Part shown: piece after piece, positions 37,183 through 47,260 of the stretch | How positions within the stretch are numbered: position 1 is the first letter of the stretch | How the letters are laid out: every line of letters begins with the position of its first letter | Source: Methylotenera oryzisoli | GTDB taxonomy: Bacteria > Pseudomonadota > Gammaproteobacteria > Burkholderiales > Methylophilaceae | DNA: 64,000 nucleotides | Reading direction: 5' to 3' | Assembly: GCA_945881735.1 (NCBI GenBank) | Contig: CAMCVF010000007.1 | Span: 42,109 to 106,108 of the forward strand | Made by a program: the position numbers and the translations under genes | Notes under the pieces: generated by a model | Databases searched by the model: none | What the model saw: only the letters and a program-made list of their open reading frames with translations | What the model was told of the DNA's origin: nothing

Positions 37183-38793
37183 CTAGTACTGGTTATCTAG
37201 CAGGCTAGAATAATTATTTGGGCTTAAAACGCTTGGAATCGCCTCATCCAGTAGTTCAGGGTAATCTTTACTATAATGCAGGCCTCGGCTTTCGTGGCGC
37301 TCAATTGCGCTAACCACGATTAACTCGGCCACCTGTAATAAATTGCGCAACTCTATTAAATCGTTAGTCACTTTAAAATTACTATAAAACTCGTTTACCT
37401 CATCGCGCAACATATGAATGCGATGTAATGCGCGGCTCAAGCGTTTATTGGTGCGCACAATACCCACATAATTCCACATAAAACGCCGCAACTCGTTCCA
37501 AGTGTGCGTAATGAGCACTTCTTCATCGGCGTCGGTCACGCGGCTTTCATCCCAATACGGTAATAGGTGAAAATCTTGATACGGCGCACTCAATATGGCA
37601 TTAGCCGCAGCTTGGCCAAATACCAAACATTCTAATAACGAGTTGCTAGCTAATCGGTTCGCACCATGTAAACCAGTACAAGCCGTTTCGCCAATCGCGT
37701 ATAAGCATGCAATATCAGTAGAGCCAGTAGAGTCTGTCATCACGCCGCCGCAGCTATAATGGGCTGCTGGCACAACTGGGATGGGCTGTTTGGTAATATC
37801 GATGCCTAACTCTAAGCAACGCGCATAAATGTTTGGAAAGTGCTCTTCAATAAAGGCCGCAGGCTTGTGCGTAATATCCAGATATACGCAATCTAAACCG
37901 CGTTTTTTCATTTCAAAGTCGATGGCGCGTGCTACTACATCGCGTGGCGCCAGCTCTGCGCGTTCGTCATGCTCTGGCATAAAACGCGTGCCATCAGGCA
38001 ATTTTAACAAACCACCTTCTCCACGCACTACCTCACTAATCAAGAATGATTTAGCATGCGGATGGAAAAGGCAGGTAGGATGAAACTGAATAAATTCCAT
38101 ATTCGCCACGCGGCAACCTGCGCGCCAAGCCATGGCAATGCCATCACCTGTACTCACATCTGGGTTGGTTGTATACAAATACACTTTACCCGCACCGCCT
38201 GTTGCTAAGACGGTTTGCGCGGCGGCAATCGTCATTACGCGGCCATTACTGTTATCTAAAATATACGCGCCCAAGCATTGGTCGTTAACAGTATTTTTGT
38301 CTAATTTTTTTGCAGTTACCAAATCAACCGCAATATGATTTTCTAGGATGGTGATATTGACGTGTTCCCGTACTTTTTGCGCTAACGTTTTTTGTACGGC
38401 TTGCCCGGTTGCATCGGCCACATGCACCACTCGCCTGTGGCTATGGCCACCTTCGCGCGTTAGATGAAAACTACTGTTGTCGGCTTCACGCGTAAATTCA
38501 ACGCCCTGATTAATTAACCATTCAATCGCTTCAAAGCCTTTGGTTGCCACCATGCTCGCCACTTCTATATCGCATAAGCCAGCACCTGCGATTAACGTAT
38601 CTTGAATATGTTCCTCAACTGTATCATCGCTATTTAGCACTGCCGCAATTCCGCCTTGCGCCCAACTGCTGGCGCTATCTGATATTTCACGCTTACTCAC
38701 CAAGCACACGAGTTTGCTATCGGCTACTTGCAAAGCCATGGTAAGGCCAGCCAAACCACTACCTATAATAAGTACATCAAATTGTTGTGGCAT
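37183..38793 (-). CDS. nadB: L-aspartate oxidase NadB
   Basis: FAD enzyme making iminoaspartate, the first step of de novo NAD synthesis, 536 residues. FAD-binding motif FDVLIIGSGLAGLTMALQVA, then SSWAQGGIAAV, THKPAAFIEEHFPNI and HYSCGGVMTDSTG, with a C-terminal helical domain. An upstream in-frame ATG (38844) would add 17 residues, but ATG 38793 gives the start usual in the family (MPQQFDVLIIGSG). Divergent from rpoE, the same pairing as in E. coli. nadA and nadC are not in the window. Confidence 0.95.
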   Translation of the reverse strand: MPQQFDVLIIGSGLAGLTMALQVADSKLVCLVSKREISDSASSWAQGGIAAVLNSDDTVEEHIQDTLIAGAGLCDIEVASMVATKGFEAIEWLINQGVEFTREADNSSFHLTREGGHSHRRVVHVADATGQAVQKTLAQKVREHVNITILENHIAVDLVTAKKLDKNTVNDQCLGAYILDNSNGRVMTIAAAQTVLATGGAGKVYLYTTNPDVSTGDGIAMAWRAGCRVANMEFIQFHPTCLFHPHAKSFLISEVVRGEGGLLKLPDGTRFMPEHDERAELAPRDVVARAIDFEMKKRGLDCVYLDITHKPAAFIEEHFPNIYARCLELGIDITKQPIPVVPAAHYSCGGVMTDSTGSTDIACLYAIGETACTGLHGANRLASNSLLECLVFGQAAANAILSAPYQDFHLLPYWDESRVTDADEEVLITHTWNELRRFMWNYVGIVRTNKRLSRALHRIHMLRDEVNEFYSNFKVTNDLIELRNLLQVAELIVVSAIERHESRGLHYSKDYPELLDEAIPSVLSPNNYSSLLDNQY

Positions 38794-38908
38794 AAACTCT
38801 ATAAAGGAATGAACTATTAAGAGTTTATCTTTGTCTTTCACCATAAGCTAGTAATTTAAAATCTCAATTATTAACATACTAGGCTACGCGTTATTCCGGA
38901 GGATGCAA

Positions 38909-39649
38909 ATGTTACAAACGAGTAAAATTGAAGCGCTATCCCGTTCTAGTTTCGTAGAACCAACAACGCATGCGTATAATGCGGGTTACAAAACGAATCA
39001 AAATGGGAGTGGTCTATTAATGGCCGATAAGCCAATTAGCACAGCAGTTGCAGGAACACGCGAACTTGATCAGGTGTTGGTAGAGCGTGCACAGGCGGGT
39101 GATAAAAAAGCATTTGGTATGTTGGTGGAAAAGTACCATCGCAAACTAGGTCGTTTGTTGTCGCGCATGATTCGTGATCAAGCAGAGGTAGAGGACGTGG
39201 TACAAGAATCTTTTATTAAAGCGTATCGAGCTTTGCACAACTTTAGAGGCGACAGCGCGTTTTATACTTGGTTATATCGAATTGGCATCAATACGGCTAA
39301 AAACTATTTAGTATCAATGGGCCGCAGGCCTCAAGTAATGCAAGATGTTGAAATTGAAGACGTTGAAAACTTTGAAGATGGCAATGAAATGCGCACCATG
39401 GAAACGCCTGAGACCGCAATGATGACAAAGGAAATTGCGCAAACGGTGAATGACACCGTTGCCAGTTTGCCAGAAGAGTTACGTACAGCGATTACTTTGC
39501 GCGAATTAGAAGGTTTAAGTTATGAAGAAATCGCCACCTTAATGCAGTGCCCAATTGGCACAGTGCGCTCACGTATATTTAGAGCCCGCGAAACAATTGC
39601 ATTGAAATTACGCCCGCTTTTAGACACACCAGATGGTAAGCGTTGGTAA
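38909..39649 (+). CDS. rpoE: Sigma-E-type extracytoplasmic sigma factor RpoE
   Basis: ECF sigma factor for envelope stress. The core is typical: ELDQVLVERAQAGDKKAFGM, region 2 RMIRDQAEVEDVVQESFIKA with AFYTWLYRIGINTAKNYL, and region 4 LPEELRTAITLRELEGLSYE. From ATG 38909 the protein has 246 residues, with about 45 residues before the core that E. coli RpoE (about 190 residues) lacks. GGAGG (38898-38902) sits 6 bp before ATG 38909; an internal ATG at 39020 (MADKPIST), with GGGAG further upstream, could give the short form. rseA-rseB-rseC follow. Confidence 0.93.
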   Translation: MLQTSKIEALSRSSFVEPTTHAYNAGYKTNQNGSGLLMADKPISTAVAGTRELDQVLVERAQAGDKKAFGMLVEKYHRKLGRLLSRMIRDQAEVEDVVQESFIKAYRALHNFRGDSAFYTWLYRIGINTAKNYLVSMGRRPQVMQDVEIEDVENFEDGNEMRTMETPETAMMTKEIAQTVNDTVASLPEELRTAITLRELEGLSYEEIATLMQCPIGTVRSRIFRARETIALKLRPLLDTPDGKRW

Positions 39650-39764
39650 ACTGGATTTAAATTAAGCAGGGCATAAATTAATAATCACTAGTTTAAATGA
39701 GCGGCCCTTGCTGTTCAACCAATTTGAATTAGTATTAAATCTACTTTAGATTTAGAGGCAAAAA

Positions 39765-40241
39765 ATGAAAGATCAATTATCTGCATTAATCGATGGCGAG
39801 TTTGATGTTGAAAACGCCGAGCATCTGATTAGGTCAGTTAAATCAGGCGGTGAGCTGCAAAAATGTTGGCAGCATTACCAGTTAATAGGTGATGTAATGC
39901 GTAACGAAATGGTATTAAGCCAAAACTTTAGCGCGCGCGTGATGAGCGCATTGGGTGATGAGCCAACTGTGTTAGCCCCGGCGCCATCTGTAGAGCAAAA
40001 ACTTGCTAGAACAAGTTTCTTTAAAATTAACCAATTTTGGTCTGTTGCGGCGTCAGTTGCTGCTGTAATGTTTGTAGCTGTAATGGTTTTACAACAGCAA
40101 TTAACCAGTTCAGAGAGTTCTGCACCAATCGAAATTGCACAAAGCATGCCGCTTGAGTACTTAGAAGCACATCATGCCGCCGCACCTAATGGTGCCGCTT
40201 ACTATATTCAAAATGTGAGTCTATCTGGCGCAGGGCAATAG
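39765..40241 (+). CDS. rseA: Anti-sigma-E factor RseA
   Basis: Inner-membrane anti-sigma factor, 158 residues. N-terminal cytoplasmic sigma-binding domain (MKDQLSALIDGEFDVENAEH; CWQHYQLIGDVMR), one transmembrane helix (about 92-111, VAASVAAVMFVAVMVL), short periplasmic part. GAGG precedes ATG 39765. Follows rpoE by 115 bp. Confidence 0.9.
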   Translation: MKDQLSALIDGEFDVENAEHLIRSVKSGGELQKCWQHYQLIGDVMRNEMVLSQNFSARVMSALGDEPTVLAPAPSVEQKLARTSFFKINQFWSVAASVAAVMFVAVMVLQQQLTSSESSAPIEIAQSMPLEYLEAHHAAAPNGAAYYIQNVSLSGAGQ

Positions 40242-40246
40242 CAGTA

Positions 40247-41257
40247 ATGTTTAAATCTTTATCAGCGATATTGATAACCGCATTTGGTTTGGCTGGTTTT
40301 AGTCAGACCAGTTTAGCTAATCAAGATGCTTGGTTAGCCTTGCAGAAAGCGGCTTTTGCAGCCCGCGAGCTTAATTATCAAGGCATTTTTGTATACCAAA
40401 ATGGCAACCAAGTACGCTCAGTACAAATTACGCACATGAATACTGCCGGACAAGAATTAACGCGCAATATGATTCTAGATAATCAATCTGTTGCAGGTAA
40501 GCCGAAGTCCAAGCAGCCGCGTGAAGTATTCAGCCAAGGCAGTGACATCGTTATTTTTAATCCGAAAAACGATAAAGTCATCATTGAAAAACGCCATGGA
40601 CAAAATCTGTTCCCGGCCATGCTGCCTGTTAATTTACAATCATTAAAAATGAGTTATACGGCACGTATTAATGTGTTGGATTATGTTGCTGGGCGTCAAG
40701 CGCAAATTATTGAGTTGATTCCCAAAGACGCATATCGCTACAGCTATAAAATTTGGACAGATACTGAGTTTGGTTTGCTGGTCAAAATGACACTACAAAA
40801 TGAAAAAAACGAAACCTTAGAGCAGATTACTTTTCAAGAGTTAAGCATGCTAAATTCGCATGATTTGAATTGGTTTCAGCCATCCATTGATTTAAGTAAA
40901 AAGTACGAAATGGAAGATGTTGCATTACTTAACCGTGTGCATACCAATTGGATTGTGGCAGAGTTGCCGCCCGGCTATATTAAAGTTGATCATATTGAAT
41001 ATATGACTAACGGTAAAACAACACCAGTTAACCAGATGATATTTTCTGATGGTATTGCTTCTGTATCGCTATTTATTGAGCCAATAGTAAAAGGTAAGCG
41101 CCCTAAAGTGGGTCACCACCTTATTGGATCTACACATATTTGTGCCAACATGGTGGAAGGTTACCAAGTTATGGTTGTTGGTGAAGTACCATTAGCAACC
41201 GTTCAACAAATAGCCAAAGCGGTTAGTTTCAAAAAGCAAACAGCTTCTGCGCGATAG
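40247..41257 (+). CDS. rseB: Periplasmic sigma-E regulator RseB/MucB
   Basis: Periplasmic protein guarding RseA from DegS-type cleavage, 336 residues. Signal peptide about 1-24 (TSLA), then the typical N-terminal LNYQGIFVYQNGNQVRS, and the C-terminal domain ending VAKAVSFKK-like. It starts 5 bp after the rseA stop. Confidence 0.93.
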   Translation: MFKSLSAILITAFGLAGFSQTSLANQDAWLALQKAAFAARELNYQGIFVYQNGNQVRSVQITHMNTAGQELTRNMILDNQSVAGKPKSKQPREVFSQGSDIVIFNPKNDKVIIEKRHGQNLFPAMLPVNLQSLKMSYTARINVLDYVAGRQAQIIELIPKDAYRYSYKIWTDTEFGLLVKMTLQNEKNETLEQITFQELSMLNSHDLNWFQPSIDLSKKYEMEDVALLNRVHTNWIVAELPPGYIKVDHIEYMTNGKTTPVNQMIFSDGIASVSLFIEPIVKGKRPKVGHHLIGSTHICANMVEGYQVMVVGEVPLATVQQIAKAVSFKKQTASAR

Positions 41258-41289
41258 TTTTTAATTTATTCAAATTTTCGAGTTTTAGC

Positions 41290-41766
41290 ATGTTAGAAGA
41301 ACACGCCATTGTCCTCTCGATTAGCCCCAACAGTCATAAACTTAGCGATTCCATAGCAGTACTTGAAATTGAGCGCAGAACAGCTTGTGGTTTGTGTGGT
41401 AAAACACGTGGTTGCGGCAATTCAATCTGGGGCAAGCTATTTGCGCATCAATCAACTGCGTTTAAAGCACAAAATCCTATCAAGGCAAAAGTGGGTGATA
41501 GCGTTGTAGTTGGTATAAATGAACGCGCCTTGCTTAAAAGTGCGTTATTACTTTATATAGCGCCACTTGTAACCATGATGATTGGCGCCATATTGATGAA
41601 TGAGCTCATGCATAATAACGCAGGCTCTATACTTGGCGCCTTAATCGGCCTAATGCTTGGCTTTGTATGGGTTAAAGGGCACACAACTGCTAGTCGTTAT
41701 TTTTTAGAGCAACAGCCTGTTATTTTGAGATTAGCAACGCAAGATACGGAAATAAAATTTTCATAA
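41290..41766 (+). CDS. rseC: RseC-family positive regulator
   Basis: 158-residue inner-membrane protein of the RseC/MucC family. N-terminal cysteine cluster (RRTACGLCGKTRGCGNSIW) followed by two transmembrane helices (about 83-125). RseC proteins modulate sigma-E or the SoxR reducing system; its exact role here is not readable. Part of rpoE-rseABC. Confidence 0.88.
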   Translation: MLEEHAIVLSISPNSHKLSDSIAVLEIERRTACGLCGKTRGCGNSIWGKLFAHQSTAFKAQNPIKAKVGDSVVVGINERALLKSALLLYIAPLVTMMIGAILMNELMHNNAGSILGALIGLMLGFVWVKGHTTASRYFLEQQPVILRLATQDTEIKFS

Positions 41767-41859
41767 TTATTTGCTAGTTTATTGTTTTGAGTTATTTGTT
41801 TTAAAAGTGACAGATCAAAAAATTTACCGTATATATTTTCAGTTATTTGAGGAAATTAG

Positions 41860-43296
41860 ATGTTAAAAAAATGGATTTCTACAACACTATTAAGTTTTGC
41901 ATTTGTATTTAATGCGTTCAATCAAGCTGCAATTGCTAAAGATTTACCAGACTTTACAGAGTTAGCTGAAAAGCATGGTGCAGAAGTAGTCAATATCAGC
42001 GTTACTCAAGTAGCGCAGGGTGGTGGCAATGGCGCTATGCCGTTTCCAGGTATGCCAGATGATGAAAATTTACAAGAGTTCTTTAAGCGATTTGGTATTC
42101 CTGGAATGCCAGGCTTACCGGGTGGTCAAGGCCAAGGCGGACAAGAGTTTAAATCGTCCTCGTTAGGTTCAGGCTTTATTATTAGTAGCGATGGCTATAT
42201 TTTAACTAATGCGCATGTTGTGAGTGAAGCAGATGAAGTGCTGGTTAAATTATCCGATAAACGCGAATTTAAAGCCAAAACTATCGGTTACGATAAACGT
42301 ACCGATGTGGCATTGATTAAAATTGAAGCGACTAATTTACCAAAAGTAACTATTGGCGACCCTAACGCATTAAAAGTGGGTCAGTGGGTTGCTGCTATTG
42401 GCTCGCCATTTGGCCTAGAAAACACAATGACAGCAGGTATTGTAAGTGCAAAGGGCCGTGCTTTGCCGCAAGAGAATTTTGTGCCGTTTATTCAAACCGA
42501 CGTAGCGATTAACCCGGGTAACTCTGGTGGCCCACTGTTTAACTTAGCGGGCGAGGTAGTTGGTATTAATTCGCAAATCTACAGCCGTAGCGGCGGCTCT
42601 GTTGGCTTGTCATTTTCTATTCCAATCGATGTGGCCATTGATATATCAAATCAACTAAAAGCCAATGGCAAAATCACGCGCGGTTGGTTGGGTGTTGCCA
42701 TTCAAGAGTTAACTAAAGAATTGGCCGATTCATTTGGTATGAAAAATACCAACGGCGCATTGATTGCAGGCGTTGAAAAAAATGGCCCAGCAGATAAAGG
42801 TGGCTTAGAAGCAGGTGATGTTATTACCAAATTTGATAATAAGCCGATTATTTCATCAAGCGATTTGCCGCGTGTAGTGGGCGCTAGTAAACCAGGCAAA
42901 ATGGCTGCAGTTGAGATTTTACGTAAAGGCGCCGTTAAAAATTTAAGCATAGGGATAGGTGAAATGCCAACAGATCCCAGTGAAGCAGCTGGGCCAAGCA
43001 AGTCACCAACTAAAGCTGAAGCCAACAAAATTGGCTTGACGCTAAAAGAGCTAACACCACAGCAAAAGAAAAAGCTGAACGGCAAAAATGGCTTATTGGT
43101 TGTAGACAGCATAGGAGCGGCAGCGCAAGCGGGTATTCGACGTGGCGATGTGATTTTAGGATTAAACAACTCAGAAAGCCAAAGCGTGGAGCAATTTAAT
43201 AAGCAAATTAACGCCGTGGCTGCAGGTAAAACAGTAGCCGTTTTAGTGTTGCGCGGCGAAAATACTTTATACGTACCAATAAAAGTGACTAAGTAA
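41860..43296 (+). CDS. mucD: Do-family periplasmic serine protease MucD/DegP
   Basis: Periplasmic quality-control protease, 478 residues. Signal peptide about 1-26. Triad His in ILTNAHVV, Asp in KRTDVALIK, Ser in GNSGGPLF; then two PDZ domains (about 270-360 and 385-475). A Gly/Pro-rich loop (GIPGMPGLPGGQ) lies before the catalytic core. GAGGAAA precedes ATG 41860; terminator downstream. It closes the rpoE-rseABC cluster as mucD does in Pseudomonas. Confidence 0.94.
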   Translation: MLKKWISTTLLSFAFVFNAFNQAAIAKDLPDFTELAEKHGAEVVNISVTQVAQGGGNGAMPFPGMPDDENLQEFFKRFGIPGMPGLPGGQGQGGQEFKSSSLGSGFIISSDGYILTNAHVVSEADEVLVKLSDKREFKAKTIGYDKRTDVALIKIEATNLPKVTIGDPNALKVGQWVAAIGSPFGLENTMTAGIVSAKGRALPQENFVPFIQTDVAINPGNSGGPLFNLAGEVVGINSQIYSRSGGSVGLSFSIPIDVAIDISNQLKANGKITRGWLGVAIQELTKELADSFGMKNTNGALIAGVEKNGPADKGGLEAGDVITKFDNKPIISSSDLPRVVGASKPGKMAAVEILRKGAVKNLSIGIGEMPTDPSEAAGPSKSPTKAEANKIGLTLKELTPQQKKKLNGKNGLLVVDSIGAAAQAGIRRGDVILGLNNSESQSVEQFNKQINAVAAGKTVAVLVLRGENTLYVPIKVTK

Positions 43297-43313
43297 TATA
43301 ATTGCTTTAAATT

Positions 43314-43339
43314 AAAGCCCGCGTAAAGCGGGCTTTTTT
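43314..43339 (+). terminator. Terminator after mucD
   Basis: Arms AAAGCCCGC (43314-43322) and GCGGGCTTT (43328-43336), perfect 9-bp stem, loop GTAAA, T6 tail. Confidence 0.9.
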
Positions 43340-43461
43340 GTTGAAATTTGAATGACTTTGTTTAATTAATTACAAGTTAATCAATGATTTGTTGTAAAAT
43401 CACAGTTATTGAAAAAAGCGCTTAATGCGCTTTATTTATTTGTAAAGTCTAAAAAGTTAAC

Positions 43462-45255
43462 ATGAAAAACATCCGTAATTTCTCTATTATTGCCCATATC
43501 GATCACGGCAAATCTACTCTGGCAGACCGTATTATTCATCTGTGCGGCGGCTTGGCTGATCGCGAAATGGAAGCACAAGTGCTGGATAGCATGGATATTG
43601 AGCGCGAGCGCGGCATTACCATTAAAGCGCAAACCGCAGCCTTGCAATACAAAGCCGATGATGGCGAGATTTATCAATTAAATTTAATTGATACGCCTGG
43701 TCATGTGGATTTTAGCTATGAAGTTTCACGCTCACTTTCCGCATGTGAAGGCGCTTTGTTGGTGGTAGATGCCAGCCAAGGAGTTGAAGCGCAAAGCGTT
43801 GCCAATTGCTATACCGCTTTGGATTTAGGTGTAGAAGTAACCGCCGTTTTAAATAAAATTGATTTGCCATCTGCCGATCCAGAGCGCGTCAAGCAAGAAA
43901 TTGAAGATGTGATTGGCGTCGATGCTAGTGATGCAGTGTTGTGTTCAGCCAAAACAGGTTTAGGCGTTCGTGATGTGCTTGAGGCGGTCATTAAGAAAGT
44001 GCCACCGCCTGTGGGTGATGCCACCAAGCCGCTAAAAGCCTTGGTAATTGATGCATGGTTTGATAACTATGTTGGCGTGGTAATGCTAGTGCGCGTGATT
44101 GATGGCCTCTTAAAGCCAAAAGATAAGATTCGTTTAATGGCAACCCGAACAGAATTTTTATGTGAACAAGTCGGTGTATTTACTCCAAAATCTTTGCAAA
44201 AAACAGCATTGTCGGCTGGTGAGGTAGGCTTTATTATTGCTGGCATTAAAGAGCTTGCCAGTGCGAAAGTTGGTGATACCGTTACCTTGGCAACAAGGCC
44301 CGCCGCAGAGCCTTTGGCTGGTTTTAAAGAGGTAAAGCCGCAAGTATTTGCCGGTTTGTACCCAGTAGAATCGAATCAATTTGAAGCCTTAAGAACCGCG
44401 CTTGAAAAATTGAGTTTAAATGATGCCTCTCTTCTATTTGAACCCGAAAACTCAACGGCTTTAGGTTTTGGCTTTAGATGCGGCTTTTTAGGTTTGCTAC
44501 ATATGGAAATCGTACAAGAGCGATTAGAGCGCGAATACGATATGGATTTGATTACCACTGCACCAACCGTGGTGTACGAACTAATGCTAAAAGATGGCAC
44601 AGTGCAGCAAATAGAGAACCCTTCACGTTTGCCCGATATGTCGAGAATTGAAGAAATTCGTGAGCCTGTGATTAATGTCAATTTACTGATGCCGCAAGAT
44701 TATGTAGGTCCAGTGATGACGCTTTGTAACGGCAAGCGCGGTATTCAGAAAAATATGCAATACATGGGTAGGCAAGTGATGCTGAGTTATGAAATGCCGC
44801 TTAATGAAGTGGTGTTAGATTTTTTTGATAAATTAAAATCAGTATCGCGTGGCTATGCTTCAATGGATTACGAGTTTTTAGAGTTCCGTGCAGCGGATTT
44901 AGTTAAGTTAGACATTATGGTTAACGGCGAACGTGTGGACGCGCTCAGCTTGATTGTACATCGTGCCAATAGCCGATACCGCGGCGGTCAAGTGGCAGAA
45001 AAGATGCGCGAGTTGATTCCGCGCCAAATGTTTGATGTGGCAATTCAAGCATCAATCGGTGCTACTATTATTGCGCGCGAAACTGTAAAAGCCATGCGTA
45101 AAAATGTGATTGCTAAGTGTTATGGCGGCGATGTATCGCGTAAGCGTAAGTTGCTAGATAAGCAAAAAGAGGGCAAAAAACGCATGAAACAAGTAGGTAG
45201 TGTGGAGATTCCGCAAGAAGCATTCTTGGCGATATTACGAGTCGAAGATAAGTAA
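43462..45255 (+). CDS. lepA: Elongation factor 4 (LepA)
   Basis: Ribosomal GTPase, 597 residues. G1 [13 protein letters not shown], switch [13 protein letters not shown] and [11 protein letters not shown] are present, followed by EF-G-like domains and the LepA-specific C-terminal domain ([15 protein letters not shown] [19 protein letters not shown]). First gene of lepA-lepB-DUF4845-rnc-era. Confidence 0.97.
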   Translation: MKNIRNFSIIAHIDHGKSTLADRIIHLCGGLADREMEAQVLDSMDIERERGITIKAQTAALQYKADDGEIYQLNLIDTPGHVDFSYEVSRSLSACEGALLVVDASQGVEAQSVANCYTALDLGVEVTAVLNKIDLPSADPERVKQEIEDVIGVDASDAVLCSAKTGLGVRDVLEAVIKKVPPPVGDATKPLKALVIDAWFDNYVGVVMLVRVIDGLLKPKDKIRLMATRTEFLCEQVGVFTPKSLQKTALSAGEVGFIIAGIKELASAKVGDTVTLATRPAAEPLAGFKEVKPQVFAGLYPVESNQFEALRTALEKLSLNDASLLFEPENSTALGFGFRCGFLGLLHMEIVQERLEREYDMDLITTAPTVVYELMLKDGTVQQIENPSRLPDMSRIEEIREPVINVNLLMPQDYVGPVMTLCNGKRGIQKNMQYMGRQVMLSYEMPLNEVVLDFFDKLKSVSRGYASMDYEFLEFRAADLVKLDIMVNGERVDALSLIVHRANSRYRGGQVAEKMRELIPRQMFDVAIQASIGATIIARETVKAMRKNVIAKCYGGDVSRKRKLLDKQKEGKKRMKQVGSVEIPQEAFLAILRVEDK

Positions 45256-45321
45256 CTAGAGGCAAGAAAAATTTATTAAGTACAATAATTTTAATAAAAG
45301 AAATTAAAAAGGATTTAACGC

Positions 45322-46122
45322 ATGTATTTTGCTCTATTTATGATTGCAATTTTGGTAGTCACTGGCTTGGTCTGGCTTTTGGATATTTGGGTGTTACGCG
45401 AAAACCGCGGCAATCAGGCAGAGCCTTGGTATGTGGAATATAGTAAAAGTTTTTTCCCGGTAATTTTGCTGGTGTTTGTATTGCGCTCATTCTTGGTAGA
45501 GCCATTTAAAATTCCATCAGGCTCTATGATGCCAACTTTGCTAGCGGGCGATTACATTTTGGTTAATAAGTTTACCTACGGCTTGCGCGTGCCAGTGTTA
45601 AATAATACGTTTTTAGAGATGAATAAGCCCAAACGTGGTGATGTGTTTGTGTTTCATTACCCACCTGAACCAACCATTGATTACATTAAACGAGTTGTTG
45701 GTGTACCAGGCGATACCATTCAGTACCAAGATAAACAATTGATTGTAAACGGTAAAAAGTTACAAGTAACGTTTATAAGTGATTATAACTATAAGATGTC
45801 TTTTAAAGATATTGACGGTAGCGATCAAGAAAACAGTATGAAAGCACTGCAATCCTCTGAGCAGTTAGTAGATGTCAATCATGATATTTTAGTGCATGAT
45901 GTTCCGAATCAATATCCTTCTGGTTCATTAGGAGAACAGTTGCAAAATGGTGAAACCATAACGGTTCCAACTGGACACTATTTTGCTATGGGTGATAACC
46001 GCGATAATAGTGCCGATAGCCGAGTTTGGGGCTTTGTGCCAGAGCATAACTTAGTGGGGAGAGCGTTTTTTATCTGGTTTAATTTTGATCAATTTGGCAG
46101 AATTGGTACCAAGATTCAATAA
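45322..46122 (+). CDS. lepB: Signal peptidase I LepB
   Basis: Inner-membrane peptidase removing signal peptides, 266 residues. Two N-terminal transmembrane helices (about 2-20 and 48-63), catalytic Ser in PSGSMMPTLLAGDYILVNK, Lys in DYIKRVVGVPGD, and the conserved box GDNRDNSADSR. AAGGA precedes ATG 45322. It follows lepA, as in E. coli. Confidence 0.96.
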   Translation: MYFALFMIAILVVTGLVWLLDIWVLRENRGNQAEPWYVEYSKSFFPVILLVFVLRSFLVEPFKIPSGSMMPTLLAGDYILVNKFTYGLRVPVLNNTFLEMNKPKRGDVFVFHYPPEPTIDYIKRVVGVPGDTIQYQDKQLIVNGKKLQVTFISDYNYKMSFKDIDGSDQENSMKALQSSEQLVDVNHDILVHDVPNQYPSGSLGEQLQNGETITVPTGHYFAMGDNRDNSADSRVWGFVPEHNLVGRAFFIWFNFDQFGRIGTKIQ

Positions 46123-46165
46123 CTATTATTTCATCACTTTTAATCATTCTTCCCAGGAAATTAAT

Positions 46166-46522
46166 GTGCGCCATTCAAATAAAATTACTAATCAAAAAGG
46201 TGGATCATTTATCGGTATGCTGATTGTGATTGCTGCAATCGTATTTTTAGGCTTAATTGGTTTGAAAGTTGGCCCAGCTTATTTAGAGTATATTAATATT
46301 AAAAATGCGGTTAAAAAAGTAGCAAATTCAGTCGATTTAACCGATAAAAAAGCGATTGCAGCTCAGTTTAACAACTCCGCTAGCATAGATAATATTTCGG
46401 TTGTTAAAGGTTCAGACTTGATTGTTAACGATGGTGTTGTTTCTGTGGACTATCAAGTGATTGTGCCTATTATGGCTAATGCTAGCGTATTGCTGGATTT
46501 TAATGCCTCTTCAGTTAAATAA
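46166..46522 (+). CDS. DUF4845 small membrane protein
   Basis: 118 residues with a pilin-like N-terminus: short basic segment, GGSFIGMLIVIAAIVFLGLI (about 15-35), then a small periplasmic domain. AGGAAA (46155-46160) lies before GTG 46166, which is chosen; an in-frame ATG at 46085 lies inside lepB. DUF4845 genes occur between lepB and rnc in betaproteobacteria; function unknown, perhaps linked to the adjacent signal peptidase. Confidence 0.85.
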   Translation: MRHSNKITNQKGGSFIGMLIVIAAIVFLGLIGLKVGPAYLEYINIKNAVKKVANSVDLTDKKAIAAQFNNSASIDNISVVKGSDLIVNDGVVSVDYQVIVPIMANASVLLDFNASSVK

Positions 46523-46543
46523 AATGCAGGTTTGCAACTGAGC

Positions 46544-47227
46544 ATGACGCCAGTTAGTCCTTCAAAAGAACCTATTGCTGGTCGTCTTGGGTATTCCTTT
46601 AAAAACTTAGGTCTGCTGGCACAGGCTCTCACTCACCGTAGTTTTTCGGCTAACAATAATGAGCGTCTAGAGTTTTTAGGCGATGGTGCGCTTAACTTTA
46701 TTATTGCTAACCAACTTTATAATCGTTTTAATAAGTTACCAGAAGGTGACTTGAGCCGTTTGCGTGCCCAGTTAGTTAAAGAGTCCACCTTGTGCGAAAT
46801 TGCTCAGAATCTAAATGTAGGCGAATCACTCAAATTGGGTGAGGGTGAATTAAAAAGTGCTGGCTGGCGCCGTCCTTCTATTTTGGCTGATGCGCTAGAG
46901 GCTATTGTTGGTGCAGTTTATATCGATGGTGGTTATAAAGCGGCTGAAACCTTAGTATTAAAACTATTTCAAGATAAGCTGAAAGATATCGATCCAAAAA
47001 TTATCGGTAAAGACGCTAAATCGCAGCTACAAGAATATTTACAAAGTAAAAAAATGGATTTGCCCGACTACAATGTGGTGCTAATTGAAGGCGAAGCGCA
47101 TGCGCAAACCTTTAAAGTAGCCTGTGAGATTAAAGCCTTAAGTATTTCAACAATTGGTGATGGTACAAGTCGCCGCATTGCTGAGCAGCGTGCGGCGCAA
47201 TTGGTATTAGAAAGAATTAATCAATAG
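46544..47227 (+). CDS. rnc: Ribonuclease III
   Basis: Double-strand RNase for rRNA and mRNA processing, 227 residues from ATG 46544. Catalytic signature ERLEFLGDGAL, helix ADALEAIVGAVYIDGG, then a C-terminal dsRNA-binding domain (SQLQEYLQSKK; SRRIAEQRAAQLVLE). A TTG at 46532 is in frame but unlikely. Followed by era 33 bp later. Confidence 0.95.
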   Translation: MTPVSPSKEPIAGRLGYSFKNLGLLAQALTHRSFSANNNERLEFLGDGALNFIIANQLYNRFNKLPEGDLSRLRAQLVKESTLCEIAQNLNVGESLKLGEGELKSAGWRRPSILADALEAIVGAVYIDGGYKAAETLVLKLFQDKLKDIDPKIIGKDAKSQLQEYLQSKKMDLPDYNVVLIEGEAHAQTFKVACEIKALSISTIGDGTSRRIAEQRAAQLVLERINQ

Positions 47228-47260
47228 CACTTTTGCGTTATACAAAATAGAAACGGATAC

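Noticed and set aside
41767..41859. Sigma-E promoter before mucD
   Set aside because: No GGAACTT / TCAAA pair at proper spacing could be seen, nor before rpoE; autoregulation cannot be claimed from sequence.
42702..43169. Long minus-strand frame (155 codons) within mucD
   Set aside because: Antisense shadow of the PDZ region of an intact gene; composition is that of a reversed frame.
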